Of a stretch of DNA of 63,758 nucleotides, positions 1 to 7,235 are shown one piece after another. The translations under genes were made by a program, and so were the position numbers. Every line of letters begins with the position of its first letter. Position 1 is the first letter of the stretch. Below the pieces are notes generated by a model. It worked only from the letters and a program-made list of their open reading frames with translations. It ran no database searches and was not told where the DNA came from. Source of the stretch: Clostridiales bacterium UBA5888 (GTDB taxonomy: Bacteria; Bacillota; Clostridia; Oscillospirales; Oscillospiraceae); assembly GCA_002431965.1 (NCBI GenBank), contig DJEW01000014.1:1-63758 (forward strand). Direction: 5' to 3'.

Positions 1-129
1 CGGTTTATCCGATTTGAGGCGGGCCTTGCCCCCTCAAGCTCCCCCGCGGCTCTCTTATCTGGCTTCTAAGCGTAGTTTTTTGACTGTCTCATTATCTCAT
101 ATTTGTCTATGGATTTTTATCCTGCCCTG

Positions 130-138
130 TGCTATACT
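130..138 (+). promoter_or_regulatory. Extended -10 promoter of queH
   Basis: TG at 130-131, one base, then TATACT at 133-138 form an extended -10. Such promoters need little or no -35, and I see no good one 16-18 bases upstream. A start site 7-8 bases after the -10 would fall on or next to the queH ATG at 146. The rest of 1-145 holds no gene I can support. Confidence 0.55.
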
Positions 139-145
139 TCAAAAT

Positions 146-784
146 ATGAACAAAAGAAACTACCGCAAAGAGCTTGACAGAATAATACAAAAGCGCGGCA
201 GGCGAGCGCCGCGGGTGCTGCTGCACAGCTGCTGCGGTCCGTGCTCAAGCGCCGTGCTGGAATACCTGACGCAGTATTTCGACGTGACGCTGCTGTGGTA
301 CAACCCCAACATCTATCCCAGAGAAGAATTCGACCGCCGCTTCAGGGCGCAGGCGGAGCTTATAGAAAAGATGGGGCTTGGCGACCGGGTGAGCGTGCTG
401 GCAGAGCCGTGGAAAAGCGAGGACTATTACGCGCGTATAAAGGGGCTGGAAGCCGAACCCGAGGGAGGTCGGCGCTGCGCAGAGTGCTTTCGGCTGCGCC
501 TGCTGGAGACGGCGCGCCTTGCCAAACATTACGGCTTTGACTATTTCTGCACAACGCTGACCGTCTCGCGCCACAAAAATGCCGAGCTTATAAACACCCT
601 CGGCGAGGAGATCGGGCGCGCTGCCGGCGTGAGCTGGCTGCCGTCGGACTTCAAAAAGCGCGACGGAGAAAACCGTTCCGTCGAGCTGAGCGAGCAGTAC
701 GGCATTTACCGCCAGCTCTACTGCGGATGCGAGTTTTCTCTGCGCCGCAGAGAAAATGCCGCGGCGGAGCATCCCATTGGTTGA
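146..784 (+). CDS. queH: Epoxyqueuosine reductase QueH
   Basis: Likely performs the last step of queuosine formation, reducing epoxyqueuosine in tRNA to queuosine in the cytoplasm. The 212-residue protein has the QueH cysteine pattern: an adjacent pair in HSCCGPCSS near residue 30, a CxxC (RCAEC) near 112, and CGCEFS near the C-terminus. These are the presumed iron-sulfur and redox cysteines of this family, which is unrelated in sequence to QueG. The frame is open from 14, but similarity begins at MNKRNYRKEL, so I start at 146. No Shine-Dalgarno precedes this ATG and a TATACT box ends 7 bases before it, so the message may be leaderless. queT follows 29 bases later on the same strand. Confidence 0.9.
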   Translation: MNKRNYRKELDRIIQKRGRRAPRVLLHSCCGPCSSAVLEYLTQYFDVTLLWYNPNIYPREEFDRRFRAQAELIEKMGLGDRVSVLAEPWKSEDYYARIKGLEAEPEGGRRCAECFRLRLLETARLAKHYGFDYFCTTLTVSRHKNAELINTLGEEIGRAAGVSWLPSDFKKRDGENRSVELSEQYGIYRQLYCGCEFSLRRRENAAAEHPIG

Positions 785-813
785 CAATAGCGATAACGAG
801 GAAAACCTGATCC

Positions 814-1338
814 ATGAAAAACAAAACCCGTGTACTCTGTGCCGCCGCCGTCGTGGGCGCGGCCTACGCCGTCATGACCGTCGCCCTTGCGCCTATAAGC
901 TACGGCGCCATGCAGTTTCGCGTGTCGGAGGCGCTTTGCATCATGCCGCTTTTCATCCCCGGAACTGCCTGGGGGCTTGCCGCCGGCTGCATCATCGCAA
1001 ATCTCATGACCGGCAATATATTCGACATCATTTTCGGCTCGCTTGCCACGCTTGCGGCAGCGTTCTGCACTGCCGCAATAGGAAGGCGCGGGCACACCCG
1101 CCTTCTGACGCTTGTGGGCTGCCTGATGCCGGTTGTGTTCAACGCCGTCGTCGTGGGCGCGGTGATAACCGAGGCGTATAACGGCATTGATATATTCTCG
1201 CACTTCGGCGTTTTCGCGCTCAACGCCGCGCAGGTCGGGCTGGGCGAGCTTGGAGTAATGCTGCTTGTCGGCTACCCTCTCGCGCGCTTCCTGCCGCGCC
1301 AGGCATTTTTCAGGGACTTCGTCGAAAAATGCAGATGA
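814..1338 (+). CDS. queT: Queuosine-precursor ECF transporter S-component QueT
   Basis: Small membrane protein of 174 residues with five or six hydrophobic segments. It is the substrate-binding S-component that works with a shared energy-coupling module (EcfA/A'/T, not in this window) to import a queuosine precursor. The family signature is FRVSEALCIMP at about residue 33. GAGGAAAA lies 8-15 bases before the ATG. It follows queH in the same direction, so the two probably form a salvage operon: import of queuine or preQ1, then finishing of the modification. Function comes from family knowledge; the exact precursor cannot be read from sequence. Confidence 0.88.
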   Translation: MKNKTRVLCAAAVVGAAYAVMTVALAPISYGAMQFRVSEALCIMPLFIPGTAWGLAAGCIIANLMTGNIFDIIFGSLATLAAAFCTAAIGRRGHTRLLTLVGCLMPVVFNAVVVGAVITEAYNGIDIFSHFGVFALNAAQVGLGELGVMLLVGYPLARFLPRQAFFRDFVEKCR

Positions 1339-1372
1339 TCCGCTGATCTTCAATCCAATATATAAATGCCAA

Positions 1373-1430
1373 GGCAGCACCGCATAATGCGGCAAGAACA
1401 GATTCCGAAGACGTATTGTGGGGTGCTGCC
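1373..1430. repeat. Dispersed palindromic repeat, short form (copy 1)
   Basis: 58-bp copy of a family with three other members at 24895, 41380 and 43567. The left end GGCAGCACCGCATAATGCGG contains the perfect palindrome CCGCAT-A-ATGCGG. The right end GACGTATTGTGGGGTGCTGCC is an imperfect inverted copy of the left. It lies 29 bases before the galU start codon and lacks the roughly 100-bp interior of the long copies. Confidence 0.8.
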
Positions 1431-1459
1431 TAAAATGTGAATGAAAGGAAAAGGGAACC

Positions 1460-2335
1460 ATGAAAGTCAGGAAAGCCATAATCCCCGCCGCAGGTCTCGG
1501 CACAAGGCTTCTGCCCAACACCAAGAGCATCCCCAAGGAGATGCTGCCGCTGGTGGACAAGCCCGTTATCCAGTACATCGTGGAGGAGGCGGTGTCCGCC
1601 GGTGTGGAAGAGATCCTCATCATCACCAACCGCGGCAAGACGCCCATTGAGGACTACTTCGACTACGCCCCCGACCTTGAGGAGCGGCTGATACGCGACG
1701 GCAAGGTCAAGGACGCGCAGACGGTGCGCCGCGTCGCCGACATGGCGGACATTTTCTTCCTGCGGCAGAAGGAGACGAAGGGTCTGGGACACGCGGTGTG
1801 GCGCGCGAAGACCTTTGTCGGCGACGAGCCGTTCGCCATTCTGCTTGGAGACGACATCATGCTGGCGGAAAAGCCGGTTTTGAAGCAGCTTGTCGAGGCT
1901 GCGGAGGCAAACGAGTGCTCCGCCATCGCCATACGCGAGCAGCCAGACAGCCAGATCACGAAATACTCCTCCGTCAAGCTGGAGGAAAAGCTGGGCGAGC
2001 GGGTATACAGCATCAGCGACATGAACGAGAAGCCCACGCTTGAAGAGAAGTTCTCCAACTTCGCCATCATGGGGCGCTACGTCCTCACGCCCGCCATTTT
2101 TGACATTCTCGCTCACACCGCCCCCGGGCGCAACAATGAGATACAGCTCACCGACGGCATGAAGGAGCTGTGCCGCAGGGAGCGTATGTGCGCGGTCGAC
2201 TTTGAGGGTCGCCGCTACGACACCGGCAACCTCAAGGGCTATCTTGAATCCACCATTGACTTCGCGCTGAAAAACGAGGAGGCCGGCGAGTGGCTGCGCC
2301 AGTTCATCATTGACAAGGCGGAAAAGCTGAGATAG
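1460..2335 (+). CDS. galU: UTP-glucose-1-phosphate uridylyltransferase
   Basis: Makes UDP-glucose from UTP and glucose-1-phosphate, the activated sugar for glycolipid anchors, cell-wall polymers and exopolysaccharides. The 291-residue length is typical for bacterial GalU. The nucleotide-binding start AAGLGTRLLPNTKSIPKEML is at residues 10-29, and the sugar-phosphate region FAIMGRYVLTPAIFD is near 195-210. The ATG is preceded by an AAAGGAAAAGGG purine run. It is probably transcribed alone: the dispersed repeat lies upstream and the promoter of the thiamine riboswitch begins only four bases after its stop codon. Confidence 0.93.
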   Translation: MKVRKAIIPAAGLGTRLLPNTKSIPKEMLPLVDKPVIQYIVEEAVSAGVEEILIITNRGKTPIEDYFDYAPDLEERLIRDGKVKDAQTVRRVADMADIFFLRQKETKGLGHAVWRAKTFVGDEPFAILLGDDIMLAEKPVLKQLVEAAEANECSAIAIREQPDSQITKYSSVKLEEKLGERVYSISDMNEKPTLEEKFSNFAIMGRYVLTPAIFDILAHTAPGRNNEIQLTDGMKELCRRERMCAVDFEGRRYDTGNLKGYLESTIDFALKNEEAGEWLRQFIIDKAEKLR

Positions 2336-2338
2336 CTG

Positions 2339-2367
2339 TTGACAAAGCGCGCGGCGCGGATTATACT
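2339..2367 (+). promoter_or_regulatory. Promoter of the TPP riboswitch-thiT unit
   Basis: TTGACA at 2339-2344, a 17-base spacer and TATACT at 2362-2367: a near-consensus sigma-A promoter. It begins four bases after the galU stop codon and points into the riboswitch leader. Confidence 0.8.
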
Positions 2368-2429
2368 CTACAGCAAAGCCAAGGTAAGCCGCAGGCGCAT
2401 TTTGCAGCGCGGTCTTGCCTTATAATAAA

Positions 2430-2520
2430 GGGGTGCTGGGTTTCTCCCGGCTGAGACGGAGCCAAGCGACGCTCCGGAACCCTCAAACCTGATCCGGATA
2501 ATGCCGGCGTAGGAAACACC
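2430..2520 (+). promoter_or_regulatory. TPP riboswitch (THI element)
   Basis: The conserved elements appear in order: GGGGTGC at 2430, CTGAGA at 2451, then CCTGATCCGGATAATGCCGG and CGTAGGAAA up to about 2516. This is the thiamine pyrophosphate aptamer. It is followed directly by a strong intrinsic terminator (2536-2570) and thiT, so TPP binding should end transcription before the transporter gene. Confidence 0.95.
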
Positions 2521-2535
2521 AGATACGTCAGTGGA

Positions 2536-2570
2536 GCGCAGGATCAAGTTTTTCTTGACCCTGCGCTTTT
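2536..2570 (+). terminator. Riboswitch-controlled terminator before thiT
   Basis: GCGCAGG-A-TCAAG at 2536-2548 pairs with CTTGA-C-CCTGCGC at 2554-2566 around a five-base loop, followed by TTTT. It is the expression platform of the TPP riboswitch. Confidence 0.85.
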
Positions 2571-2615
2571 GCGTATGTGTGCTTCCGGAAAATTTTTTCC
2601 ATGGAGGTCGGAAAA

Positions 2616-3185
2616 ATGAAAAGCTACTCCCATCTCAAGCTTCGCGCCCTGTGCGAGGGTGCAATCTTCGTGGCTCTGGCACAGGTGCTGGGCTACATCA
2701 AGCTCTTTGAGCTGCCGCAGGGCGGCGCGGTCGGTCTGAGCATGCTGCCGATATTTATCTACTGCGCGCGCTGGGGCTTCGGTCCGGGCATGCTGGCAAG
2801 CTTTGCCTTCAGCCTTCTGCAGCTTCTGCTCGACGGCGCTTACGCATGGGGCTGGCAGTCGATGCTGGGCGACTATATCGTCGCGTTCACCGTGCTGGGG
2901 CTTGCCGGTCTCTTCCACGGGAAGAAAAACGGCTTCTTCACCGGATGCGTCGTCGGCTCTGCCGCGCGCTTTCTCGTGCACTACGTCGTCGGCGCGACCG
3001 TATGGGGCGAATATATGCCGGACACCTTCTTCGGCATGACCATGACCACCCCATGGCTCTATTCCGCGCTCTACAACGGCAGCTATATGCTCATTGACCT
3101 TGTGATCTGCCTTCTTGTGGGCTGGCTTCTTTGGAAGCCGCTCGGCAAATACATCCGCGGCGAGGACATCCCCGCAAAGGCATAA
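2616..3185 (+). CDS. thiT: Thiamine ECF transporter S-component ThiT
   Basis: Integral membrane protein of 189 residues that binds thiamine for uptake with the shared ECF ATPase module. It has six hydrophobic segments and ThiT-type features: the N-terminal CEGAIFVALA segment, and the tryptophan-rich loop YAWGWQSMLGDY followed by the aromatic stretch around YVVGATVWGEYMP, which in known ThiT lines the thiamine pocket. The frame extends upstream, but GGAGG at 2603-2607 sits eight bases before the ATG at 2616, which I take as the start. Regulation by the upstream TPP riboswitch supports the substrate. Confidence 0.93.
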   Translation: MKSYSHLKLRALCEGAIFVALAQVLGYIKLFELPQGGAVGLSMLPIFIYCARWGFGPGMLASFAFSLLQLLLDGAYAWGWQSMLGDYIVAFTVLGLAGLFHGKKNGFFTGCVVGSAARFLVHYVVGATVWGEYMPDTFFGMTMTTPWLYSALYNGSYMLIDLVICLLVGWLLWKPLGKYIRGEDIPAKA

Positions 3186-3212
3186 AAATGCTCCCCCTTT
3201 TCCCGGCTGCCG

Positions 3213-3221
3213 TGGTATAAT
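3213..3221 (+). promoter_or_regulatory. Extended -10 promoter before thiN
   Basis: TGG followed by TATAAT (3216-3221) makes a perfect extended -10 in the 71-bp thiT-thiN gap. No clear -35 is visible. It suggests that thiN can be transcribed independently of the TPP riboswitch. Confidence 0.5.
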
Positions 3222-3256
3222 GGCAGTCGGGAAATTCTTTTTTGGGAGGCGCGGTT

Positions 3257-3889
3257 ATGGACAGTGAGAGGATATGCGCGGTGATCACCGGCGGGGAGTA
3301 CGCGCCGATGGAGGGCATGGAGGAGTGCGCGTTCGTCGTCGCGTGCGACCGCGGCTACGTCCACGCACAGCGCGCCGGGGTACGCCCCGACGTCATTCTC
3401 GGCGATTTTGACTCCTACTCCGGCGCGCTGCCGGAGGGCGTGAAGATACTGCGCCTGCCCGTAGAGAAGGACGATACAGACACCATGTACGCCGTACGCC
3501 ATGCCCTCGGCATGGGCTATCGGCATATACGCATATACTGCGCGCTGGGCGGGCGGCTTGACCATCTCTATGCCAACATCCAGACCGGCGCATTCGCCGC
3601 CGCGCACGGCGCGCGGGCGGAGCTTATCGGAAACGATACGCATATATATGTGCTGCCCGGCGGAGAGATCAGCCTGCCGCCCCGGCGCGGCTGGTCGCTG
3701 TCGGTGTTTGCGATGACGGACAAGGTGCGCGGCGTATCCATCACGGGGGCAAAATACCCTCTCTCCGGCGCGGTCATCACCAACCGCTTCCCCATCGGCA
3801 CAAGCAACGAATGGCTGCCCGGCAAGACGGTCACTGTGCGCGCGGAGGCGGGTATATACGCCGTCATGCTCTGCCGGATGCCGCAATAA
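3257..3889 (+). CDS. thiN: Thiamine pyrophosphokinase
   Basis: Transfers pyrophosphate from ATP to imported thiamine, giving the cofactor TPP. The 210-residue protein shows the family blocks: ACDRGYVHA, then DVILGDFDSY (acidic Mg site), then KDDTDTMYAVRHAL, then GALGGRLDH-like ALGGRLDHLYAN, and the C-terminal thiamine-binding region with TNRFPIGTSNEW. An upstream TTG at 3242 is in frame, but GGGAGG at 3244-3249 points to the ATG at 3257. With thiT it forms a salvage pair. No thiamine synthesis genes are in the window. Confidence 0.92.
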   Translation: MDSERICAVITGGEYAPMEGMEECAFVVACDRGYVHAQRAGVRPDVILGDFDSYSGALPEGVKILRLPVEKDDTDTMYAVRHALGMGYRHIRIYCALGGRLDHLYANIQTGAFAAAHGARAELIGNDTHIYVLPGGEISLPPRRGWSLSVFAMTDKVRGVSITGAKYPLSGAVITNRFPIGTSNEWLPGKTVTVRAEAGIYAVMLCRMPQ

Positions 3890-3946
3890 CCCGCGCGGCA
3901 TCGGAAAACAAAGTCTTGAAAAATGCTGCCTGCAAGTATTTTTTTG

Positions 3947-3976
3947 TTGACAAGCCGCTTTATTTTAATGTATAAT
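3947..3976 (+). promoter_or_regulatory. Promoter of rpmH
   Basis: TTGACA at 3947-3952, an 18-base spacer and TATAAT at 3971-3976. Both boxes match the sigma-A consensus exactly. The leader to rpmH is about 90 bases. Confidence 0.82.
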
Positions 3977-4070
3977 CAACAATCGACGGCGCTGTGCGTT
4001 GTCGGAGAATTGTCAACTGCTTCGGGGGCGACCCCGATGTTGAGTATTAACCTGAAAGGAGTACCGGAAA

Positions 4071-4205
4071 ATGTTACGTACCTACCAGCCCAAGAAGCTT
4101 CAGCGCAAGAAGGAGCACGGCTTCCGCAAGAGAATGAAGACCGCGAACGGCCGCAAGGTCCTTGCCCGCCGCAGAGCAAAGGGCAGAGCAAAGCTCAGCT
4201 ACTGA
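4071..4205 (+). CDS. rpmH: 50S ribosomal protein L34
   Basis: 44-residue, very basic protein starting MLRTYQPKKLQRKKEHGF and ending GRAKLSY, the standard L34 length and composition. GAAAGGAG lies 9-16 bases before the ATG. It heads the rpmH-rnpA-yidD-yidC-khpB block that in most bacteria adjoins dnaA. Here the upstream neighbour is thiN and no dnaA is visible, so the block has been separated from its usual position. Confidence 0.95.
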   Translation: MLRTYQPKKLQRKKEHGFRKRMKTANGRKVLARRRAKGRAKLSY

Positions 4206-4249
4206 TCCATCCCCGGCACGTGAGCAGGTTCTAAAAGGAAATATTTTCA

Positions 4250-4270
4250 GGGCGGAGCGATCCGCCCTTT
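4250..4270 (+). terminator. Weak terminator or processing hairpin between rpmH and rnpA
   Basis: GGGCGGA at 4250-4256 pairs with TCCGCCC at 4261-4267 around GCGA, followed by TTT and a looser T-rich run. It may partly terminate after rpmH, giving the usual excess of L34 message over rnpA. Confidence 0.5.
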
Positions 4271-4319
4271 AGGTCTTTCTTTTGGGTAATTACACAGTAG
4301 CAGCAAAGGAGTTCTCGCC

Positions 4320-4667
4320 TTGAACGTCAGATGTACTTTAAAAAAGAACAGCGATTTCAGGCGGCTGTACTCCAGGGGAAAAAGCATGGTGAATCCCTAT
4401 ATGGCGGTGTATTGCCGCCGCAACGGACGCGGCGTGAACCGCGTGGGATATACCGTGTCCACAAAGCTCGGTCATGCCGTTGTGCGCAACCGCGTCCGGC
4501 GGAGACTGCGCGAGATATACCGTCTTAACTCCTCTGCCCTCAGGCAGGGGTGGGACATTGTTGTCGTCGCGCGCATGCGCGCTGTCGGCGCGGAGTATAA
4601 AAAGCTGGACGCAGCGTTCATGGACGCCTGCGGAAAGCTTGCGCTCACGCAGGAGGCGCAGACATGA
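4320..4667 (+). CDS. rnpA: Ribonuclease P protein component
   Basis: Protein subunit of RNase P, which matures the 5' ends of tRNAs. It is 115 residues and strongly basic, with the hallmark arginine helix VRNRVRRRLREIYR at about residues 55-68. The start is TTG at 4320: AAAGGAG ends nine bases upstream, and this frame alone gives the family N-terminus (LKKNSDFRRLYSRGKS). The nearby ATG at 4331 is in another frame. The stop overlaps the yidD start by four bases, indicating translational coupling. Confidence 0.93.
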   Translation: MNVRCTLKKNSDFRRLYSRGKSMVNPYMAVYCRRNGRGVNRVGYTVSTKLGHAVVRNRVRRRLREIYRLNSSALRQGWDIVVVARMRAVGAEYKKLDAAFMDACGKLALTQEAQT

Positions 4668-4882
4668 AGCGTCTCATGCTCGCGCTCATCCGCTTTTACA
4701 GGCGGCATATCTCCCCCGGCCGTCCGCCCTGCTGCCGCTTCATCCCCACCTGCTCGCAGTATGCAATGGAGGCAATAGAGAAATACGGCGCTCTCAAGGG
4801 CGGCGTTCTTGCCTTCCGGCGCATTCTGAGATGTCACCCCTTCCACGGGAAGGATTATGACATTTACGACCCCGTCCCCTGA
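4664..4882 (+). CDS. yidD: Membrane protein insertion efficiency factor YidD
   Basis: 72-residue protein with the YidD core: an N-terminal amphipathic helix, RHISPGRPPCCRFIPTCSQY, then a paired motif near RRILRCHPFHGKDYD. The family assists YidC-dependent membrane insertion at the inner face of the membrane. It starts within the end of rnpA (ATGA overlap) and is followed 27 bases later by yidC. Confidence 0.92.
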   Translation: MKRLMLALIRFYRRHISPGRPPCCRFIPTCSQYAMEAIEKYGALKGGVLAFRRILRCHPFHGKDYDIYDPVP

Positions 4883-4909
4883 AAACTATAAACACATCAA
4901 GGAGAAACT

Positions 4910-6301
4910 ATGTGGGCAGCAATTACTAAGCCCTTTGCATGGCTTATGGTCAAGCTCTATGAGCTTACCGGCAATTACGGCGTGTCCGTCATATTCTTCG
5001 CTCTCGTCGTCAACCTCATTCTGACCCCGTTCATGGCGAAGAGCAAGAAGGGCATGATGCGCACCTCTCGTCTCCAGCCCCAGATCCAGGAGATCCAGCG
5101 CAGACATGAGGGCAACCCCCAAAAGCTCAACCAGGAGATGCAGAAGCTCTACCAGGAAAACGGCGCAAACCCCATGTCCGGCTGTCTGTGGTCCCTCATT
5201 CCGTTCCCCATCCTCATCGCCCTTTACAGCGTCATCCGTCAGCCGCTCACGCGCATGATGTTTGTCACGCAGGACGTTGTGGACGCTATCCAGACCTACT
5301 TTGTCGATGCGGGGCTGTACACTATCCCCGCCAAGACCGACGCTTACTTTGAAATAAAGCTCACGGAGCTTGCGCACCGTTACTGGCAGCAGCTCCACGA
5401 TGCGCTTCCCGGTCAGCTCACCGGACTTATCGATGTTGACTTCAGCTTCCTCGGTCTCAACCTCGGCAGCCAGCCGGAGTGGAACTTCATGTTCACCACC
5501 GATTGGAGCGACGTGTCCGTGTGGCTGCCCGCGCTCGGGCTGTTCCTCATTCCGTTCATCTCCGCGTTCCTCTCCTGGGCATCCATGAAGATCTCCAACT
5601 CCATGAACCCCCAGACCGGCAGCGAGCAGGCGCAGGCCTCCATGAAGAGCATGAACATCATGATGCCGCTGATGAGCGTGTGGATCTGCTTTGTAATGCC
5701 CGCCGCAATGGGTATCTACTGGATCGCCAACAGCGTTTTCGGTCTTATCCGCGACTTCATCCTCACAAAGGTCTACACCAAAAAGCTCGACCGCGAGGAT
5801 GCCGAGCGCATCGCCGCGAGAAGCGCCAGAGAGAAGGAGCTTGAGGCAAAGCGCCTTGAGACGGAGCGTCTGCGCGCCGAGGGCAGAACCGAGAAGAACG
5901 TCAACACCAGCAAAAAGAAAATGCAGGCCGTCGAGAAGCAGAAGAGTGACGAGCGCAAGGCCGCGCTTGACCGCGCCGACAGAGCCGCCCGCCGTGAGAG
6001 ACTCGGCATAAAGGAAAACGAGCTTCCCGCCTCCCAGGTCGGCAACCGCCGTTATGCCCGCGGCCGCGCATACGTTCCCGATCGCTTCACCAACCCCGAG
6101 ACCGCCGAGGAGGCGACGCTTGCCGCCGCTGCCGAGTCTGAATTTGCCCCCGCGATCGACGAGAGCATCCCGGACGATCTTCCCGCCGTTGAGAGCGAAG
6201 CCCCGGTCAGCGGCGCCACGGAGACGGAGACCGCGGACGCCAGTCCCGCGGAGAGCAGCGAAGAGGCCGCCGACGATGCCGGCGAGGGTAAAGAAGAATA
6301 A
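4910..6301 (+). CDS. yidC: Membrane protein insertase YidC
   Basis: Inserts and folds inner-membrane proteins, alone or with Sec. The core spans residues 1-290: TM1 around GVSVIFFALVVNLILTPF, a charged cytoplasmic hairpin (SRLQPQIQEIQRRHEGNPQKL), then four further hydrophobic segments ending near WIANSVFGLIRDF. There is no Gram-negative periplasmic domain and no lipobox. The 463-residue length is unusually long because of a C-terminal cytoplasmic tail: about 90 residues of charged predicted coiled coil (290-380), then an acidic Ala/Glu/Ser-rich end (400-463). Such tails can bind ribosomes in some YidC2 proteins, but there they are basic. This one ends strongly acidic. Confidence 0.93.
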   Translation: MWAAITKPFAWLMVKLYELTGNYGVSVIFFALVVNLILTPFMAKSKKGMMRTSRLQPQIQEIQRRHEGNPQKLNQEMQKLYQENGANPMSGCLWSLIPFPILIALYSVIRQPLTRMMFVTQDVVDAIQTYFVDAGLYTIPAKTDAYFEIKLTELAHRYWQQLHDALPGQLTGLIDVDFSFLGLNLGSQPEWNFMFTTDWSDVSVWLPALGLFLIPFISAFLSWASMKISNSMNPQTGSEQAQASMKSMNIMMPLMSVWICFVMPAAMGIYWIANSVFGLIRDFILTKVYTKKLDREDAERIAARSAREKELEAKRLETERLRAEGRTEKNVNTSKKKMQAVEKQKSDERKAALDRADRAARRERLGIKENELPASQVGNRRYARGRAYVPDRFTNPETAEEATLAAAAESEFAPAIDESIPDDLPAVESEAPVSGATETETADASPAESSEEAADDAGEGKEE

Positions 6302-6319
6302 CTAGGAGTAACGACGATT

Positions 6320-7177
6320 ATGATAAAAACTTTGGAAAAGTCCGGCCGCACTGAGGACGATGCCATCAATGCGGCACTCAAGGAGCTTGGGCTTGATCGC
6401 GACGACGTATCCGTTGAGATCGTCGAGCGCGCAAAATCCGGCTTTCTGGGTATAGGCGCTTCCCCCGCAGTCGTCCGCGTGAGCTATGAAGCTCCGGATG
6501 AAAAGCCCGCCCCCGCACCGGCGGGTGCCCCCGCAAAGTCCGCAGAGTCTGCCGCCCCTGCGCCGGCGGACGAACCGGCGGAGTATGCCGCGATACGCGC
6601 GTTTCTGACCGGTCTTCTTGACCGCATGGGCGTGAAGGCGGACATCGCCATCGCCCCGCGGGAGAACGGCGGCATCAACGTTGACCTCTCCGGCAGCAAT
6701 ATGGGCGCAATCATCGGCCGCCGCGGCGAAACGCTGGACGCTATACAGCATCTCACAAATTACGCCGTCAACCGCGGCAGCGACACGCATCTGCACATCA
6801 GCGTCGATGCGGAGAATTACCGCAGCAAGCGCGAGGAATCGCTCACGAGGCTTGCCGAGAAGATGGCGGAGAAGGCGATAAAATACAAGCGCAGCATGGC
6901 GCTCGAGCCTATGAACTCCTACGAGCGTCACGTCATCCACACGGCGCTGCAAAACTATGAGGGCGTGACCACCAGTTCCACCGGCGTTGAGCCGAACCGC
7001 CGCGTGGTCGTGTCATACGTCAGAGGCGAGGACAGCCGTTCCTCCCGCGGCGGCGACCGGCGCGAGCGCCGTGATGCGGCGCGCGCCGCCGCTCCCTCCT
7101 CAGTGCAGGGCAGCGCTGCCCCCGACGCCGCCCCAGCTCCCTCTGCCAACAAGCCGCAGAGCCGCGAGTGGGCGTGA
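6320..7177 (+). CDS. khpB: RNA-binding protein KhpB (Jag)
   Basis: RNA-binding protein that in other Firmicutes works with KhpA in cell division and elongation control. Domains in order: Jag-N at residues 1-55 (SGRTEDDAINAALKELGL, ERAKSGFLGIGA), an Ala/Pro-rich linker at 56-90, a KH domain at about 95-170 with GxxG as IIGRRGET, an R3H domain at about 175-235 (MNSYERHVIHTAL), and a disordered Arg/Ser/Ala tail. The 285 residues fit the family. It follows yidC by 18 bases, the conserved order. Confidence 0.92.
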   Translation: MIKTLEKSGRTEDDAINAALKELGLDRDDVSVEIVERAKSGFLGIGASPAVVRVSYEAPDEKPAPAPAGAPAKSAESAAPAPADEPAEYAAIRAFLTGLLDRMGVKADIAIAPRENGGINVDLSGSNMGAIIGRRGETLDAIQHLTNYAVNRGSDTHLHISVDAENYRSKREESLTRLAEKMAEKAIKYKRSMALEPMNSYERHVIHTALQNYEGVTTSSTGVEPNRRVVVSYVRGEDSRSSRGGDRRERRDAARAAAPSSVQGSAAPDAAPAPSANKPQSREWA

Positions 7178-7235
7178 AGAATGTCATTTCATATAATACT
7201 TTTGGTGTACAGCGCATCAAGGAAAGAGGATTATT

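Noticed and set aside
1..145. preQ1 riboswitch before queH
   Set aside because: I looked for the short preQ1-I hairpin and A-rich tail and did not find them; the -10 box leaves no room for a leader.
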